This document shows positions 11,162 to 22,689 of a stretch of 64,000 nt of DNA, in pieces. The translations under genes and the position numbers were made by a program. The notes beneath the pieces are model-generated. The model was given only the letters and a program-made list of their open reading frames with translations, had not been told where the DNA came from and made no database searches. Position 1 is the first letter of the stretch; every line of letters starts with the position of its first letter. The DNA is from Mesostigma viride (taxonomy: Eukaryota > Streptophyta > Mesostigmatophyceae > Mesostigmatales > Mesostigmataceae), in contig RPFO01000079.1 in assembly GCA_009746045.1 (NCBI GenBank), positions 6,404,784 through 6,468,783 of the forward strand, read 5' to 3'.

Positions 11162-11825
11162 CTCATTGGTAGCTTAAAATGACGAAGGTAGCATATAGAT
11201 ACGGAGTAATTAGGTTTTTAATATAGTTGGATACGGACGTGCCCTTTGAATAGATATTTAGACGTAAGCAGCATCCATTTTAGTCCCTTTCAACGAGACT
11301 AACGAAACCGCAGCGTCACAGAGATGTGTACACGGTACCCTGGGAGTTTCGCAAAACTTATGGAATAGAAAATAGACCATTTGTTACCTGAGGTATATCC
11401 GATTTTAGCTTGCGATATCTCGATGGAAAGGGCAACTCAAGGATATCCTGAAACTTGAGTACGAACTAGTACGACACAATAACAGAATATAACTCATTGG
11501 TAGCTTAAAATGACGAAGGTAGCATATAGATACGGAGTAATTAGGTTTTTAATATAGTTGGATACGGACGTGCCCTTTGAATAGATATTTAGACGTAAGC
11601 AGCATCCATTTTAGTCCCTTTTCAACGAGACTAACGAAACCGCAGCGTCACAGAGATGTGTACACGGTACCCTGGGAGTTTCGCAAAACTTATGGAATAG
11701 AAAATAGACCATTTGTTACCTGAGGTATATCCGATTTTAGCTTGCGATATCTCGATGGAAAGGGCAACTCAAGGATATCCTGAAACTTGAGTACGACACA
11801 ACTAGTACGACACAATAACAGAATA
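11162..11825. repeat. 330-bp tandem direct duplication
   Basis: The sequence starting CATTGGTAGCTTAAAATGACG at about 11162 is repeated at about 11492 with very few differences, so it is a recent tandem duplication with a 330-bp period. A third diverged partial copy lies at 14088-14205. No coding function is seen. Confidence 0.9.
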
Positions 11826-11839
11826 TAACTCCTAATCAG

Positions 11840-12040
11840 GCGGAGCCAATTTTCGGAAGAACCGTCAGGTTCGCCAGAATTGGCGAAGCTTATAAGGCCG
11901 TACACGTGAGAAAACATAGGAATAGGGGATGAAAATCCGTCAATCCATCCATACATACATCCATCCATACATACATCCACCGAATTTGTCCCGAATTTGC
12001 AAGCATAAGGGTGAGGTTCTTCCGAAAATTGGCTCCGCCG
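11840..12040. mobile_element. MITE-like element with 25-bp terminal inverted repeats
   Basis: The left end (GGCGGAGCCAATTTTCGG, continuing AAGAACC) and right end (GGTTCTTCCGAAAATTGG, continuing CTCCGCC) are perfect inverted repeats about 200 bp apart. The interior holds a short (ATCC/ATAC)n run. No clear target-site duplication is visible. Confidence 0.7.
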
Positions 12041-12219
12041 TAGAGTTTCAACGGGCAAGTTGCAAACACGCACGTTACTTGATATTCCATAACCTGGGAG
12101 TTTCGCAAAACTTATGGAAAAACCACAGGATGACTTTATTCTTGCTAGTATAGATCGTGATCCAGATTTACATTTCAAGAGGAGCCTTTCGCGATGTCAG
12201 GGAGCCTAGCGTAGAGGGG

Positions 12220-12884
12220 GCACCAGCGCTTCGTTTAGACTTTTTTCCACAGCCGGCGCCGCGCCGGCAACAATTTCCCTTGGCCGGTGGCCGGCGTAGC
12301 CCGGCCAATAGCCGGCGTAGGCCGGCCACGAGCTGGCCAAGTACCTGGCTCTGTGGACTGAGGAGTGTGGAGGCACTGATGGAACGCGGGAATAGGCGGG
12401 AATGCTGGTTGATAAACTTGATAGATGTTTGAAAACTACACCCCTCACATTGTTAGTTTTACTAAATAATTATGAGGCGCGGCGTCGACCTCCTGCAAGG
12501 ATAAATAAAACAAAAGATTCTTAAATAATTATTCCTGAGCGTACTCCCCTGTCGATTTTCATAGCTACCAAACGAACAAAGAAAGTGTAAATAAATATTC
12601 TTTGACTGCCCAACTGAAGCGCTCCTTTTGCGGTAAAAAACAAAGAATCTCTGGCTGAAAAATGTGCTCAGTTTTACTAGCCGTCAAAAGAGCAGTGCAG
12701 CCTAGTGCAGCCGGCTGGGTTATAAAACAAACAAAGAATTATTAAATTTCGCAGCTAGTTCAACGGTTGTTTGGTAACCAAACAAACAAACTAATCACTA
12801 ATTAATTGGACGGGCACATTAACACTTGCAACCAATAAAACGCTATTTTCTAATTCCAAAATGCTAGGGGTGCCGGCGCTGCGG

Positions 12885-12920
<36 letters not shown>

Positions 12921-13145
12921 GTGTCCCACGCCGCACATGCCTGGGCGGCAGCAGAGAATCTACAGTGGCCGAGGGCCGGATATATTAGGCTGCGGTGTAA
13001 GGTGTGTACAGCATGAGGTGGGCCCCGCCGCGCCGGCACCTAGGAGAGCCAGCCGTCTGGCCGGATCCGCGCCGGGTACTTTTCTCCACAGCACGGATCC
13101 GGCTGCCGGATCCGGACGGCTGTAAACGAAGCGCTGGGGGGCACG
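12220..13145. repeat. Inverted repeat pair around GC-rich palindromes
   Basis: CCAGCGCTTCGTTTA at about 12225 recurs inverted at about 13122-13136, so the 0.9-kb interval may be one element. It contains a run of GGCCGG/GCCGGC palindromes (12250-12345) and a family F fragment with a (GTT)n tract (12884-12920). No gene is seen. Confidence 0.45.
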
Positions 13146-13680
13146 TGAGCTGAACAAGGCTGAAGAACGACATAGAGCTACAGGCAACCTTTACTGTACC
13201 AGTCGGTTTTTCCAGCACAACCGGCTAAACGAATTCAGATGTTTCGTAAACTTGTTGGGGGGAAAGAAAATACACCCTCCGCATTGGAAGTTTGTTATTA
13301 TGGGTCAATTTTTGCCGTATTTGCATTACGAATAACCCTGGATTGTTTGTTGGGGAGCCAGTTAGAGTCCCGGGTTTTTATTATTTAATTAAAACCTTTT
13401 GTTTGTTTGTTTGTCCTACAGCCGTTCAAGGCACATCCAGGTACTTATTTAATTAATAAATTTCTTTTGTTTGTTTGGTAGATATCGTACACGCCGTCCC
13501 CAATTCGGCCGGCAATCCGGCCCGGCGGCCCCCCTTCGGCGGCCATAGGCTAGAGTCAGTGGAGGTCAGTGATACCCAGAGCCCACATGAGTTAATTAAT
13601 TAATTTTGTTTGTTTGTTTGTTGAGTCCAGTCCTCAGCCCCCGGAGTTAATTAATTAATTTTCTTTTGTTTTTTTTATGG
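12470..13680. repeat. Cluster of AT-rich TTAATTAA/(TTTG)n blocks
   Basis: At least eight short blocks combine TTAATTAA-type sequence with TTTG or CAAA tandem units, near 12520, 12575, 12725, 12780, 13380, 13455, 13595 and 13650. Those left of about 13000 read (CAAA)n then AT; those to the right read AT then (TTTG)n. They look like tails of multiple small insertions in mirrored orientation. Confidence 0.6.
12884..13010 (-). mobile_element. Family F retroelement end with (AAC)n tail
   Basis: On the minus strand, AGATTCTCTGCTGCC, then GTGCGGCGTGGGACA is followed by (AAC)n. The same order (end sequence, then AAC run) is seen at 25490-25661 (+) and 50925-51010 (-). This is the arrangement of a retroelement 3' end with a trinucleotide tail. 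Confidence 0.6.
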
Positions 13681-13715
13681 TTTTCAGCCAGAACATTTTC
13701 CAGAAGCTAATTATT

Positions 13716-14030
13716 TTCTGATCAGACACTCCGCAAAGGTGAAAACCTTTGCGTTCAGTGCCAGGCCGCGGAAAACGCGGAAAACGCGATCTGCAAATGA
13801 ATCCGACCGGAATCGAACTGGGGACCTCTCGCACCAATTTTGCTGACTATAGGACGGACGTCTCCGGTTACCATGGCATCGCCAACTTACACCTACAGTC
13901 ATCCGCAAAAGTTCTCCTGTCCGGGGAGTGATGCAAGCCTTTCGGATTTGGTACTAGATAAATCACTCGAGATCTGTGTGTAGGAGTACTACACACGTGT
14001 CTGCACGCGAGACTTGTTCAGTCTCGCACC
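13716..14030 (-). repeat. Inverted copy 1 of a 315-bp repeat with tRNA-like sequence
   Basis: Nearly identical, in opposite orientation, to 20110-20421. Read on the minus strand it contains a tRNA-like B box (GTTCGATTCC) and a possible acceptor pair (TCCGTCC with GGTCGGA), but only 57 bases apart and without a recognisable anticodon arm. It is a decayed tRNA or a tRNA-derived SINE head, not a functional tRNA gene. Confidence 0.7.
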
Positions 14031-14087
14031 GTGAGACGGGCTGAACACTAATTATTTAGTTAAAACTTCCAATGCGGGCGGTGTAGA

Positions 14088-14205
14088 CCATTTGTTACCT
14101 GAGGTATATCCGATTTGAGCTTGCGATCTCGATGGAAAGGGCAACTCAAGGATATCCTGAAACTCGAGTACGACACAACTAGTACGACACAATAACAGAA
14201 TATTC
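14088..14205. repeat. Partial diverged copy of the 11.2-kb repeat
   Basis: Matches 11370-11485 and 11700-11825 (TAGACCATTTGTTACCTGAG to ACACAATAACAGAATAT). It shows that the duplicated unit at 11.2-11.8 kb belongs to a dispersed repeat family. Confidence 0.8.
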
Positions 14206-14594
14206 AATAACTATTCAATACCTAAATGAATATTAGGAGGGGGGACATCCAGCCAAAACAGCTCACTCACAAAACACAGTCGTGGGTCCGGCGCGGCACC
14301 TCCGGACGTGGAGATAACTCCAAAAACGGGGAAAAATGTGTCCGGCGGCAGAATTTTGGCGACGGAGTGTACTCCTGTCGAAATTTTTAGGGCGGCGCCT
14401 GGCGGCGCGAAGAAAAATTTTGAGGAGCTAAATCCTCCCGCCGGTCCGGCGCCTGGTTTTAGGAAAGGAGTGCGCTCTGGTGATCCCGCTAGCTCGGTCA
14501 GGCGTTTGATTTTTAAGTGCAGGCGTCCGCTTTGGCCCTGCCGGTGTACTTACAACTTACCTGGCTGTCCGCGGCACTCCCGGAGCTAGTGTAT

Positions 14595-14810
14595 ACAGGG
14601 GGGGGGGGGGGGTAGACCCCCCCACACCCACACCCCCACTGAAAACTACTAGGGGGGCGGGGGGTAGTAAGGGGTCGGACCCCCGGCCCCCCCCTCCCCC
14701 CCCCCCCGGAAACTTTTTTTGAATGGTTGAATGGGGGGGGGGGGGGGTTAGGGGGTTTTGGATGCAGACCCCCCCCCCCCCCTGAAAAAGGAGGGGGGGG
14801 GGTCGCCAGC
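14595..14810. repeat. Cluster of long G and C homopolymer runs
   Basis: More than ten runs of 6-16 G or C occur in 215 bp, on both strands. The runs could form G-quadruplexes and are also prone to assembly error. No gene is seen between 14205 and 15400. Confidence 0.85.
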
Positions 14811-15463
14811 CAAATTCTTTATTTTGGCTAAGGGAGCGGGTCCAAGAACACATCCGTCGCACCCATTCTCCTAGCCCTGGCTATGATGGTAGGCTGAGCA
14901 TGTGCAGCGTGCCTACAAATTCAGCCATTTGTGGCATTGGGATTAACTTGGTTATACAATGCCTACTTATTAGCCAATCACATCATTAGACAACTCAGTC
15001 ATACCTTGACATGATCATGTTGGACCCGGCCGCCCGACTAATTAACTCATAAGATTAATTAACTTTTGATGATCATGCTGCCTTTTAAAATTAAAAATTA
15101 AACTTTACTACTCAGTTGGGAGATTTTAAAACTTAATAAACTAAAAGAGACAATCATTGGTAGACATTTAAGTGCATGGTCCGGAGTCTCCCAATTTCTG
15201 GCCTGCGCTGGTTGTCTCCCCTTTTTGAGTTCTTGAGTGACGGCACAGGAGAATTCCCGCCTCACAACTCACAATCCTTGAATTCCCGCCTCACAATTCC
15301 CGCCCGGGAGAATATTTTTTTAATATATATTAAAAATATAATTACTTACAGCAGAGTGAAATCACTCAAACCAAAGCAAACGCCCAGCTATAAACCTATA
15401 TACAGAGCCATGTCAAAGCTCTATACTACGATAAGACCAATGGAAACGCCTAACGGGAGGAAC

Positions 15464-15975
15464 CTAATAGCCCTGCTGCACCGCAAAATCAGCCCGCGTA
15501 CGGCGGAGCATGATGTCAGCCATGGCCCGAGTCAGCGCCACCGACAAGCGCTGACGCCAATATGACGTCCAGGTCCGCGCCGACCATGGGGCCCGCTGGC
15601 CCTCCAGGTCCAGCCGGTCCTCCCGGAGCCGGCAACACTCCTTGAAGAAGGCGGAGGTCAGGGGCCCCATGGCCCCAAACTCCTCCAGGACAAAGGGCAC
15701 CACACGATGGTGCCCGACGTCGCCGTAGGCCAGGAGCTTGGCCCGCTCCGCCCGGTCCGCCGTGTAACCTGCCGTGAGGGAGGCCCCAGCCACGTGGCTA
15801 AGAGCCAAGGCCGCCGCGCCACCGAAACGTCAATAAGCAGATGCCGGCCACCCCCCTCAAAGTCCAGCACCACGATGTCAGGCCGGTGGTTGGGGGAATA
15901 GAAGGCAGCGCCATCCGCATCCTCGGACCGGATGTTCGCGTGGGGGAAAACCGACCGAATCATGGCGAGCACCAC
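15464..15975 (-). pseudogene. Retroelement ORF2 C-terminal fragment, copy 1
   Basis: Minus-strand frames encode RPDIVVLDFEGGGRHLLIDV, then AYGDVGHHRVVPFVLEEFGAMGP, then SARTWTSYWRQRLSVALTRA. The order (DhhhhD block, K...Y, FVLEEFGAMG, WRQRLS) is the conserved C-terminal region of many non-LTR reverse transcriptases. A frameshift separates the upstream part (ending near 15660) from the downstream part. Copy 2 lies just to the right in the same orientation. Confidence 0.6.
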
Positions 15976-16204
15976 CGTCAGGATCCTTGATATATATTCA
16001 TTGAGAATGATAGATTACGGAGGTGAGATAGGCATGCAACATAAGGAAAAACCCGAGAACTGGGAGAATAACCCTGAAGAAATTAATAGTAATCTGACAC
16101 AGACATCCAAGGATCACGCCAGCGGCACAAGGTACAACTAACTATACATCACAAAACTACACGCAGCAACAGCGCTGCCGGCCCACCATGCAGGCCTGGA
16201 AGGA

Positions 16205-16650
16205 ATCTAGACCGCATGGGTCGCGACAAAGTCGGCCCGGGTGCGGCGGAATAACACATCAGCCACGGTGCGAGTGAGGGCGAGTGACAGACGCTGCCGC
16301 CAATACGAGGACCACGTGCGGGCCGACCACGGGGCGGTCTGACCCTCGAGGTCGAGGCGGTCTTCACGGCGCTGGCAGCACTCGTGGAAAAACTCCGCTG
16401 TCTTGGGGCCCATGGCCCCGAACTCCTCAAGGACAAAGGGGATGACCCGGTGGGGCCCCACATTGCCGTAGGAGGCAAACTTGTCGCGCTCAGCCACAGC
16501 GGCAGCAGCGCCGGCATCCACAGCCGCCCGGAGGATGTGGCGACCGGAAAGCGGCCGAGCCACGGAGACATCGATGAGCAGGTGGCAACCCTGCCCGTCG
16601 TAGTCAAGCACGGTAATGTCGGGGCGGTGGTTGGGTGAGTAGTAGTAATA
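16205..16650 (-). pseudogene. Retroelement ORF2 C-terminal fragment, copy 2
   Basis: Colinear with 15464-15975 (HLLIDVSVARP, then SYGNVGPHRVIPFVLEEFG, then SARTWSSYWRQRLSLALTR) but clearly diverged, so the two are separate insertions of one family and not a recent duplication. No RT core is present in either copy. Confidence 0.6.
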
Positions 16651-17574
16651 TATATAAATTTTTTGGGGGCCGACCCCCCCGGGTGGTTTGTTTGGGTTAG
16701 GACAGATTTGGGAGGCTGCAGGTCTGTCCTAAATGAAAATTTGAAAAATGTGTTTTTTGGATGCTGTGGACTTCCCAAAATAGTTTGATAGAAGTTTGGG
16801 GCAAATTTTTGCATTGGTCGAGGAGTTTCAAGTCAATAATTGTGTCATATAATGACAAGTTGCCTTATATGCTGTAACCAAATGGGCATTCATGATGTCT
16901 AGAATCGCTGGTACCTATCTTATGATGAGTAGAGACAATTGCACTCACAGCTTGTAATTTTGCATACTTTGAAATTTAGTAACGTAATTTTAATTGCAAA
17001 GGCTGGAATTTATTTACTACATGAGACATTATCAAGGATCGAGGATTCTGCAGATGTTCCATGTGGGTTTTGCCATGCAGTTTCTGTCAGGGATTATATC
17101 GCGGCTTCGCGGAAAATGACTGATACTAGGGTCTCGTAAATCTCGGGCAAACCTTGAAATGCTCCATGACTGCGCAAATGGACATCGCAAAAAACTCACA
17201 TGAGCACACTAGTAATGGTCATAACAGCCCTCATAGCAACCTCAACAGACTCATGCAGGCCAGGAATATAATCACATGCATTGGTGTTGACAAGTTACCT
17301 CATGACGATGGTGGCAGCACTATACTGGCATGCATGGCAGAGAATGAATAAAAGGCACGGCATATCAGCGGAGAAGCAGCGAAGGAAGCAGCAATGTTGG
17401 CAGCAATGGTGCACACATAGCAATGGTAGCAACAATGGTAGCAACCGCGACTTCATGTTTCCATTGCCTCCGGGGCTCCATCGCTATCGCTGTCCGGACA
17501 CACTATGTAACGGCGTGCCCGGCGACGACGGGAATCAGACAACATATCTTCTTTAGCCGCACCGGCTGCCGCGC

Positions 17575-17945
17575 GCGCAGGAGTAGGCGAGTTGGCAGGT
17601 GCAGCCGTGTCAGTGGCCGCGCGCGCAGGCGCAAGCGAGTACACAGGTGGAGCCGCGCCGGTGGCCGCACGCGTGCAGCCAGGCATAGGCGACTTGCTAG
17701 GTGCAGCCGCGCCGGTGGCCGCGCGCGCGGGCGTAGGCGACTTAATTGCTAGGTGCAGCCGCGCCGGTGGCCGCGCGCGCAGGCGTAGGCGACTTGCTAG
17801 TAGGTGCAGCCGCGCCGGTGGTCGTGAGTGCAGGCGCAGGCGAGTTGGCAGGACCGTGCAGCCGCGCCGGTGGCCGCACGCGCGGGCGTAGGCGACTTGC
17901 TAGGTGCAGCCGCACCGGCTGCCGCGCGCGCAGGCGTATATAGGC
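17575..17945. repeat. 48-bp GC-rich minisatellite, array 1
   Basis: About seven units of roughly 48 bp (core GGTGCAGCCGCGCCGGTGGC) are seen, with small indels. Because 48 is a multiple of three, several frames stay open and read as AAPVAARAGVGDL repeats, but there is no start, domain or flanking gene. A second array of the same unit lies at 20425-20930. Confidence 0.85.
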
Positions 17946-18019
17946 ACAAGCTCTACAAACAGGTCGTGGACCGGCTGGATCGCATAGTATCTCCGCACAT
18001 CTGAACCCTGTGATGCCAG

Positions 18020-19550
18020 CAGAGTTCAATTATACGCAATACGCGGTTATACGCGCGGGGTCCGTATAATGGATAATACGGTATAGTAATACGGTATACT
18101 GATCAGAATACGGTATAATACGGTATTATCCGGAAATTATACGCAAATACTGGATTTCATCGTTTTTGGGGTTGTTTCATGCATTTTGATATCATTTCAA
18201 GCAGTCCACATGTTTCTGACACTAAATTACACATGATACATGGGTTGCCACTGCTCAGCAGTGCTTGGGAACACTGGACGTGTAAACCGGGGTTCACGAG
18301 GAGCTAGATTACCTATGCATTATACCCTAAAAAACAACGCCAAATGAAATGGAAAGATAAAAAAAGCAAAAGAAGTAAGATGGCTATGCTTCCATGCAAG
18401 CAGGTCCTGGGCATCTCCATGTTTCTTGCATGCATGAGGAGCACACAAGAAGAAGGCTGACTTTGGCGAGCAAAACAAGAAATAGTGGCTAGATCTGGCC
18501 AGAAAACCACTTGTTTCGAGATATTTTTAGCAAGAAAAAACATCGCGTTATCAAGCTTATCATATTTATAAACAATGCCAAGCACTACGTCACTGCTTTC
18601 GATGAAGCATAAGCTAATAGCAGACAAATATGGTCCAAAATCTGCATGTCGTAGTGGTATTCCCCAACCATCACAAGCCAATAATGCGTAGAGGCAGTAA
18701 AGCAACCAAAAGACAAGCAGAAAGCCTCCATTACAGGTCTACGACTATTTTACAATCCACCCAACAACTTGATACAGTACAATGAACACGTGAACAGGAT
18801 AGCACGTACCAGATCAAAACCGCATATTACCTTTCTTGACGGAGCCAGCATGCCCACCTGATGGACGTAGCTGCGAGCCTTTCCTGGCCGTCGTCGCTTA
18901 TAAATCATGTAAGGAATAACGTGAAACATCTATCCGCGTTCAAATGTAGGGGCATTTCCCGCCTATCAACAGTTAGCACATGCACGGTCGCCAACTGGTT
19001 GCTGAAACGAGGTTGCCGCATCGAGCAGAAGGTCGAGACATATCTGCGCACATCCAAACGTTGCCTGGCCAAGGATATAAGCTTTTCAAGACCTAAGGAT
19101 CATGCCTACAAAATTTCAGTTGAAAATATAAAGCGGCCATGCTCTCGTACCAGTCAGTTTTCTGTATGTGGTGCATGGCTGCCCGAGAGGCAAGGGCTGA
19201 GCACCTAAACAGCATGGAGGGTTGCCAACTTGCCATGCTACAGTGTACAGCTGTAGCTTGCTTGTAAGATCCTTGTGTCTCACGGTCGCCAAATGTCAAC
19301 CAGTGGATGGTTTCCGTAGTGTTTCTAAGTTCCCTTGCTTTCCCGCCTTGGTTCCCGCCTGGAAAATTTGGCTGCCGGACCTCGGATGAGCGCGAAAACC
19401 CCATTATACGCGCGCTCATACGTGTTATTCGCCGTATTATACGTAAAAATACGCAAATCGTATAAAACGGATAAAAATTATCCGCTCGACCTTGTATAAC
19501 GCGTATTATACCGTATTATACCGTATAATACGCCGTATAATTGAACACTG
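18020..19550. mobile_element. Non-autonomous hAT element 1 (1531 bp)
   Basis: The ends are CAGAGTTCAATTATACG and, inverted, CAGTGTTCAATTATACG. Both flanks carry the 8-bp duplication GATGCCAG (18012-18019 and 19551-19558). CAG-type termini with 8-bp duplications are the hallmark of the hAT superfamily. The interrupted host repeat is present uninterrupted at 23515-23965, with a single GATGCCAG. Subterminal regions are rich in CGTATTATACGG-like motifs. No transposase frame is recognisable inside. Confidence 0.93.
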
Positions 19551-19980
19551 GATGCCAGATCTCCTTTGCGGCCGTTCCGAGCTTGGCACTGGATACGTTG
19601 TCTACATCGTCGCGTCGCTGCAGCAACTGACACGATGTTTTCTGGCATACGCGGGCTTTTGGTTCCCGCCGCACATTCGAAAGTGCTGTCCTCCGGCTTT
19701 TTGCCTTTGCACCGTGTGCAGTTCTTGGACGTTTGGAATCATGGCATGGCTAACGTGATGACTGACTAGCTACCTTTTCAGTGGTTTTCCATTTGCGGGT
19801 GTTTCCTCGTAAATGGTGGGAGAGCGATCGCAGCAATGGTGCTCACCACTAGACACTCCCGGCCAGTTAGGCTCGAAACACACGCCCTGATCAAGCATGC
19901 TGTTTCCGGCCCCACCGTCTAGGTCATCTAGTCGCTCTACACGTAAGCCAGCCATAATTTCAATGCACAAGGATACACAT
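19551..19980 (-). repeat. Family G repeat, interrupted by hAT element 1
   Basis: Minus-strand match to 23515-23965, from GTGCATTGAAATT at about 19976 down to the hAT insertion. It continues past the insertion at 18019-17950 (ATCCAGCCGGTCCACGACC), a part also found at 26605-26690. It may contain coding remnants (KARVCQKTSC) but I do not recognise the protein. Confidence 0.8.
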
Positions 19981-20109
19981 TTCCATCACCATTCATCTTC
20001 ATTGATCATCCTGAACGACTCGAACACGCGGACAAGATAACGGCAGGCTCGAGCTACCATGGTCCGGATTCTCCCGATTTCTGGCCTGCGCTGGTTGTCT
20101 CCTTGGTAT

Positions 20110-20421
20110 ATAGGCTGAACAAGTCTCGCGTGCAGACACGTGTGTAGTACTCCTACACACAGATCTCGAGTGATTTATCTAGTACCAAATCCGAAAGGCT
20201 TGCATCACTCCCCGGACAGGAGAACTTTTGCGGATGACTGTAGGTGTAAGTTGGCGATGCCATGGTAACCGGAGACGTCCGTCCTATAGTCAGCAAAATT
20301 GGTGCGAGAGGTCCCCAGTTCGATTCCGGTCGGATTCATTTGCAGATCGCGTTTTCCGCGTTTTCCGCGGCCTGGCACTGAACGCAAAGGTTTTCACCTT
20401 TGCGGAGTGTCTGATCAGAAT
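20110..20421 (+). repeat. Inverted copy 2 of the 315-bp repeat with tRNA-like sequence
   Basis: Mirror partner of 13716-14030. The tRNA-like part is at about 20278-20336. The unit ends at GTGTCTGATCAGAA, immediately followed by the second GC-rich minisatellite array. Confidence 0.7.
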
Positions 20422-20424
20422 ATA

Positions 20425-20930
20425 GGCGAGTTGGCAGGTGCAGCCGTGTCGGTGGCCGCGCGCGCAGGCGCAAGCGAGTTGGCAGGTGCAGCCGCGCCGA
20501 AGGCCGCACGTGCAGGCGTAGGCGACTTGCTAGGTGCAGCCGCGCCGGTGGCGGCGCGCGCGGGCGTAGGCGACTTGCTAGGTGCAGCCGCGCCAGTGGC
20601 CGCGCGCGCGGGCGTAGGCGACTTAATTGCTAGGTGCAGGGCTCCGCGCCGGTGGTCGTGAGTGCAAGCGCAGGCGAGTTGACAGGTGCAGCCGCGCCGG
20701 TGGCCGCACGCGCGGGCGTAGGCGACTTGCTAGGTGCAGCCGCACCGGCTGCCGCGCGCGCAGGCGTAGGCAAGTTGGCAGGTGCAGCCGTGTCGGTGGC
20801 GGCGCGCGCAGGCGCAAGCGAGTTGGCAGGTGCAGCCGCCCCGGTGGCCGCATGCACGCGTGGGCGTATACGTAGGCGAGTTGGCAGGTGCAGCTAGCCG
20901 CGCCGGTGGCCGCACGCGCGGGCGCACGCA
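20425..20930. repeat. 48-bp GC-rich minisatellite, array 2
   Basis: Same unit as 17575-17945, about ten copies, with variants shared between the arrays (for example the ACTTAATTGCTAGG unit at 17740 and 20620). One array was probably copied from the other. Confidence 0.85.
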
Positions 20931-21249
20931 ATGCAGCCTTGTCATTCAGGGCGCGCGCCCTGTTGCGCGCAAGTTGGTCGCCACCGCACGTGGGTTGCGC
21001 GTGGCTGTGCCGGTTGCCGCAGGCGCAGACGGCTTGCGCGTAGTTGTGTCGGCCGTGCCGTGCGCTGCCTCAGGCGAACTGCGCGCAGTTGCGCTGGTCA
21101 GCGCAGCGTGCACCTCCGCACGTAAGCGGGACTCGGCAACGGCGATCTCAGACGCTTGCAGAGGAGGGACGGACACACGGCCGGGGCATCCACAGATTTT
21201 CTTCCCCAATTCGATCTGGGAGGTCCACACACGTCACCGCCAGCTCTTC

Positions 21250-21800
21250 CCATTGAGCACCCCAAAACATAGCCACCTCGCCATGTTCCGTGTCCACAGC
21301 TGCCACTTGACCATGGAATCTTCTACTAGGACGGTGAACTGTGCGGCCGCCGACGGACTCGTGCGCAATCTCATAGCTGGCAGCACACAAGTTGTCCTAC
21401 CAGGCAGAGCTCGCCACCCATCACCTGCTCCAAGATCGTTTGCCAGCAACGTTCAGCCATGCGCACCACACCCTTGGGAGTTGAAGCTAGCTGCCAGTCA
21501 ATCGTCGGGTGACCTGCGTCCCTTGGCACCTGCTTGAGCGCGGTCAGGCACGCAGCAGACAGCTTTTTCTTGGCATCCAAAGACACCATGAAGTGGCGCG
21601 AGGTGGGCTTCTTCGCCGGGATCCAATACGTGAGGATGACCTCGGATGCTGCGATGGTGACTGTGTGGGAGTTTGCGGACGACTTGCTCGGCATGCAGAG
21701 GCCATGTGGCGCTGTTCGGGTCCCACTGATGCCAAGCATCGGTCATGCTCCTGCATGGCACGGTATACAGAGAGGACCAGGTGAGGCTCGCTGCCCCCCT
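21250..21800 (-). pseudogene. Possible retroelement protein fragment, unrecognised
   Basis: Minus-strand frames (ILTYWIPAKKPTSRHF and TIDWQLASTPKGVV regions, then WQLWTRNMARW in a shifted frame) look like a decayed coding sequence of ordinary composition. I cannot assign a family. It lies upstream of a plus-strand family B 3' fragment. Confidence 0.3.
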
Positions 21801-21944
21801 CATCGGCAGGCTGCTCTACCTTCTTCCGACCACCCCCACCAATATATATGGGGGGCCAGCCTGGGACGTCGGCGTTGCAGAGCATTTGGCACGTGGAATG
21901 CCAGTATAGCACGACCGAGCCCTTCTTCAGCCCCTCCATACGCT

Positions 21945-22360
21945 GGTCGGCACCTCCTGACGTGGGCTGGGCCCAGTGATGTTAGACGCCGCAAGGCCCG
22001 CACCTTCAAAGAACAGCTAGTAGAGGACATGGGGGGCCTATAGGCCTCTCCGTGATTTGGAAGAAGATGATGGACAAGGCCAAGTGGGCCCAGGTCATAG
22101 AGGACAACTAGCCCCCCCCAGTGGGGAAGCGCCCGCGTGTGCAATCCCGCGGGAGGCACGCCAGATAGCTCCCCTAGGGCAGCGTGCGGCTGCCTAGATA
22201 GATGTTGTAGTTAGAATGCCGTTATCTAGATAGATGTAGTATGTAGCCAATGTAGATAGATTAGACCGGTAGGACTGTTTGCACCCATCCATCCATCCAT
22301 CGGGGTTAATGCTCCGTGACTCCCCAACGGGAGCACGAGTCTAATTAATTAATTAATTAA
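21945..22360 (+). mobile_element. Family B retroelement 3' end
   Basis: The plus strand encodes the decayed ORF2 C-terminus (RKARTFKEQLVEDMGG...) followed by the family B 3' UTR: GTAGATAGATTAGACCGG, (CATC)4, the hairpin sequence GACTCCCCAACGGGAGCACG and a TTAA-type tail at 22340-22360. Confidence 0.85.
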
Positions 22361-22689
22361 TACGCTGGTCATGCGCCACCTTGCATGGCGGCATAGGCGG
22401 CATCTTCCTGCCGCCACTCATCAAGCGTGCATGCGGCCGTCATGGCAGACAGGGTCCACGTGTGGCACCACTCGCAGCGCAGCCTTGTTGACGAGCGCCA
22501 TGTATGTTGTCCGGCGCCACGGCAGGCTGCGGCCCTGCAGGGGCGGCACGGTCAGCGGCTGCCGCCATTTCAATGGCATACCGCCACGGCAGTGGGCCGG
22601 TTCAGGCGACGCTGCTGGCCGCGGCGATCGAGGCGGGCGGCGGGCGCACTGAGCAGGGGGCTGGACGACCACTAGAGCTTGGCTAGAGT

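Noticed and set aside
13800-13870. Functional tRNA gene
   Set aside because: A B box and a possible acceptor pair are present but only 57 bases apart, and there is no anticodon arm.
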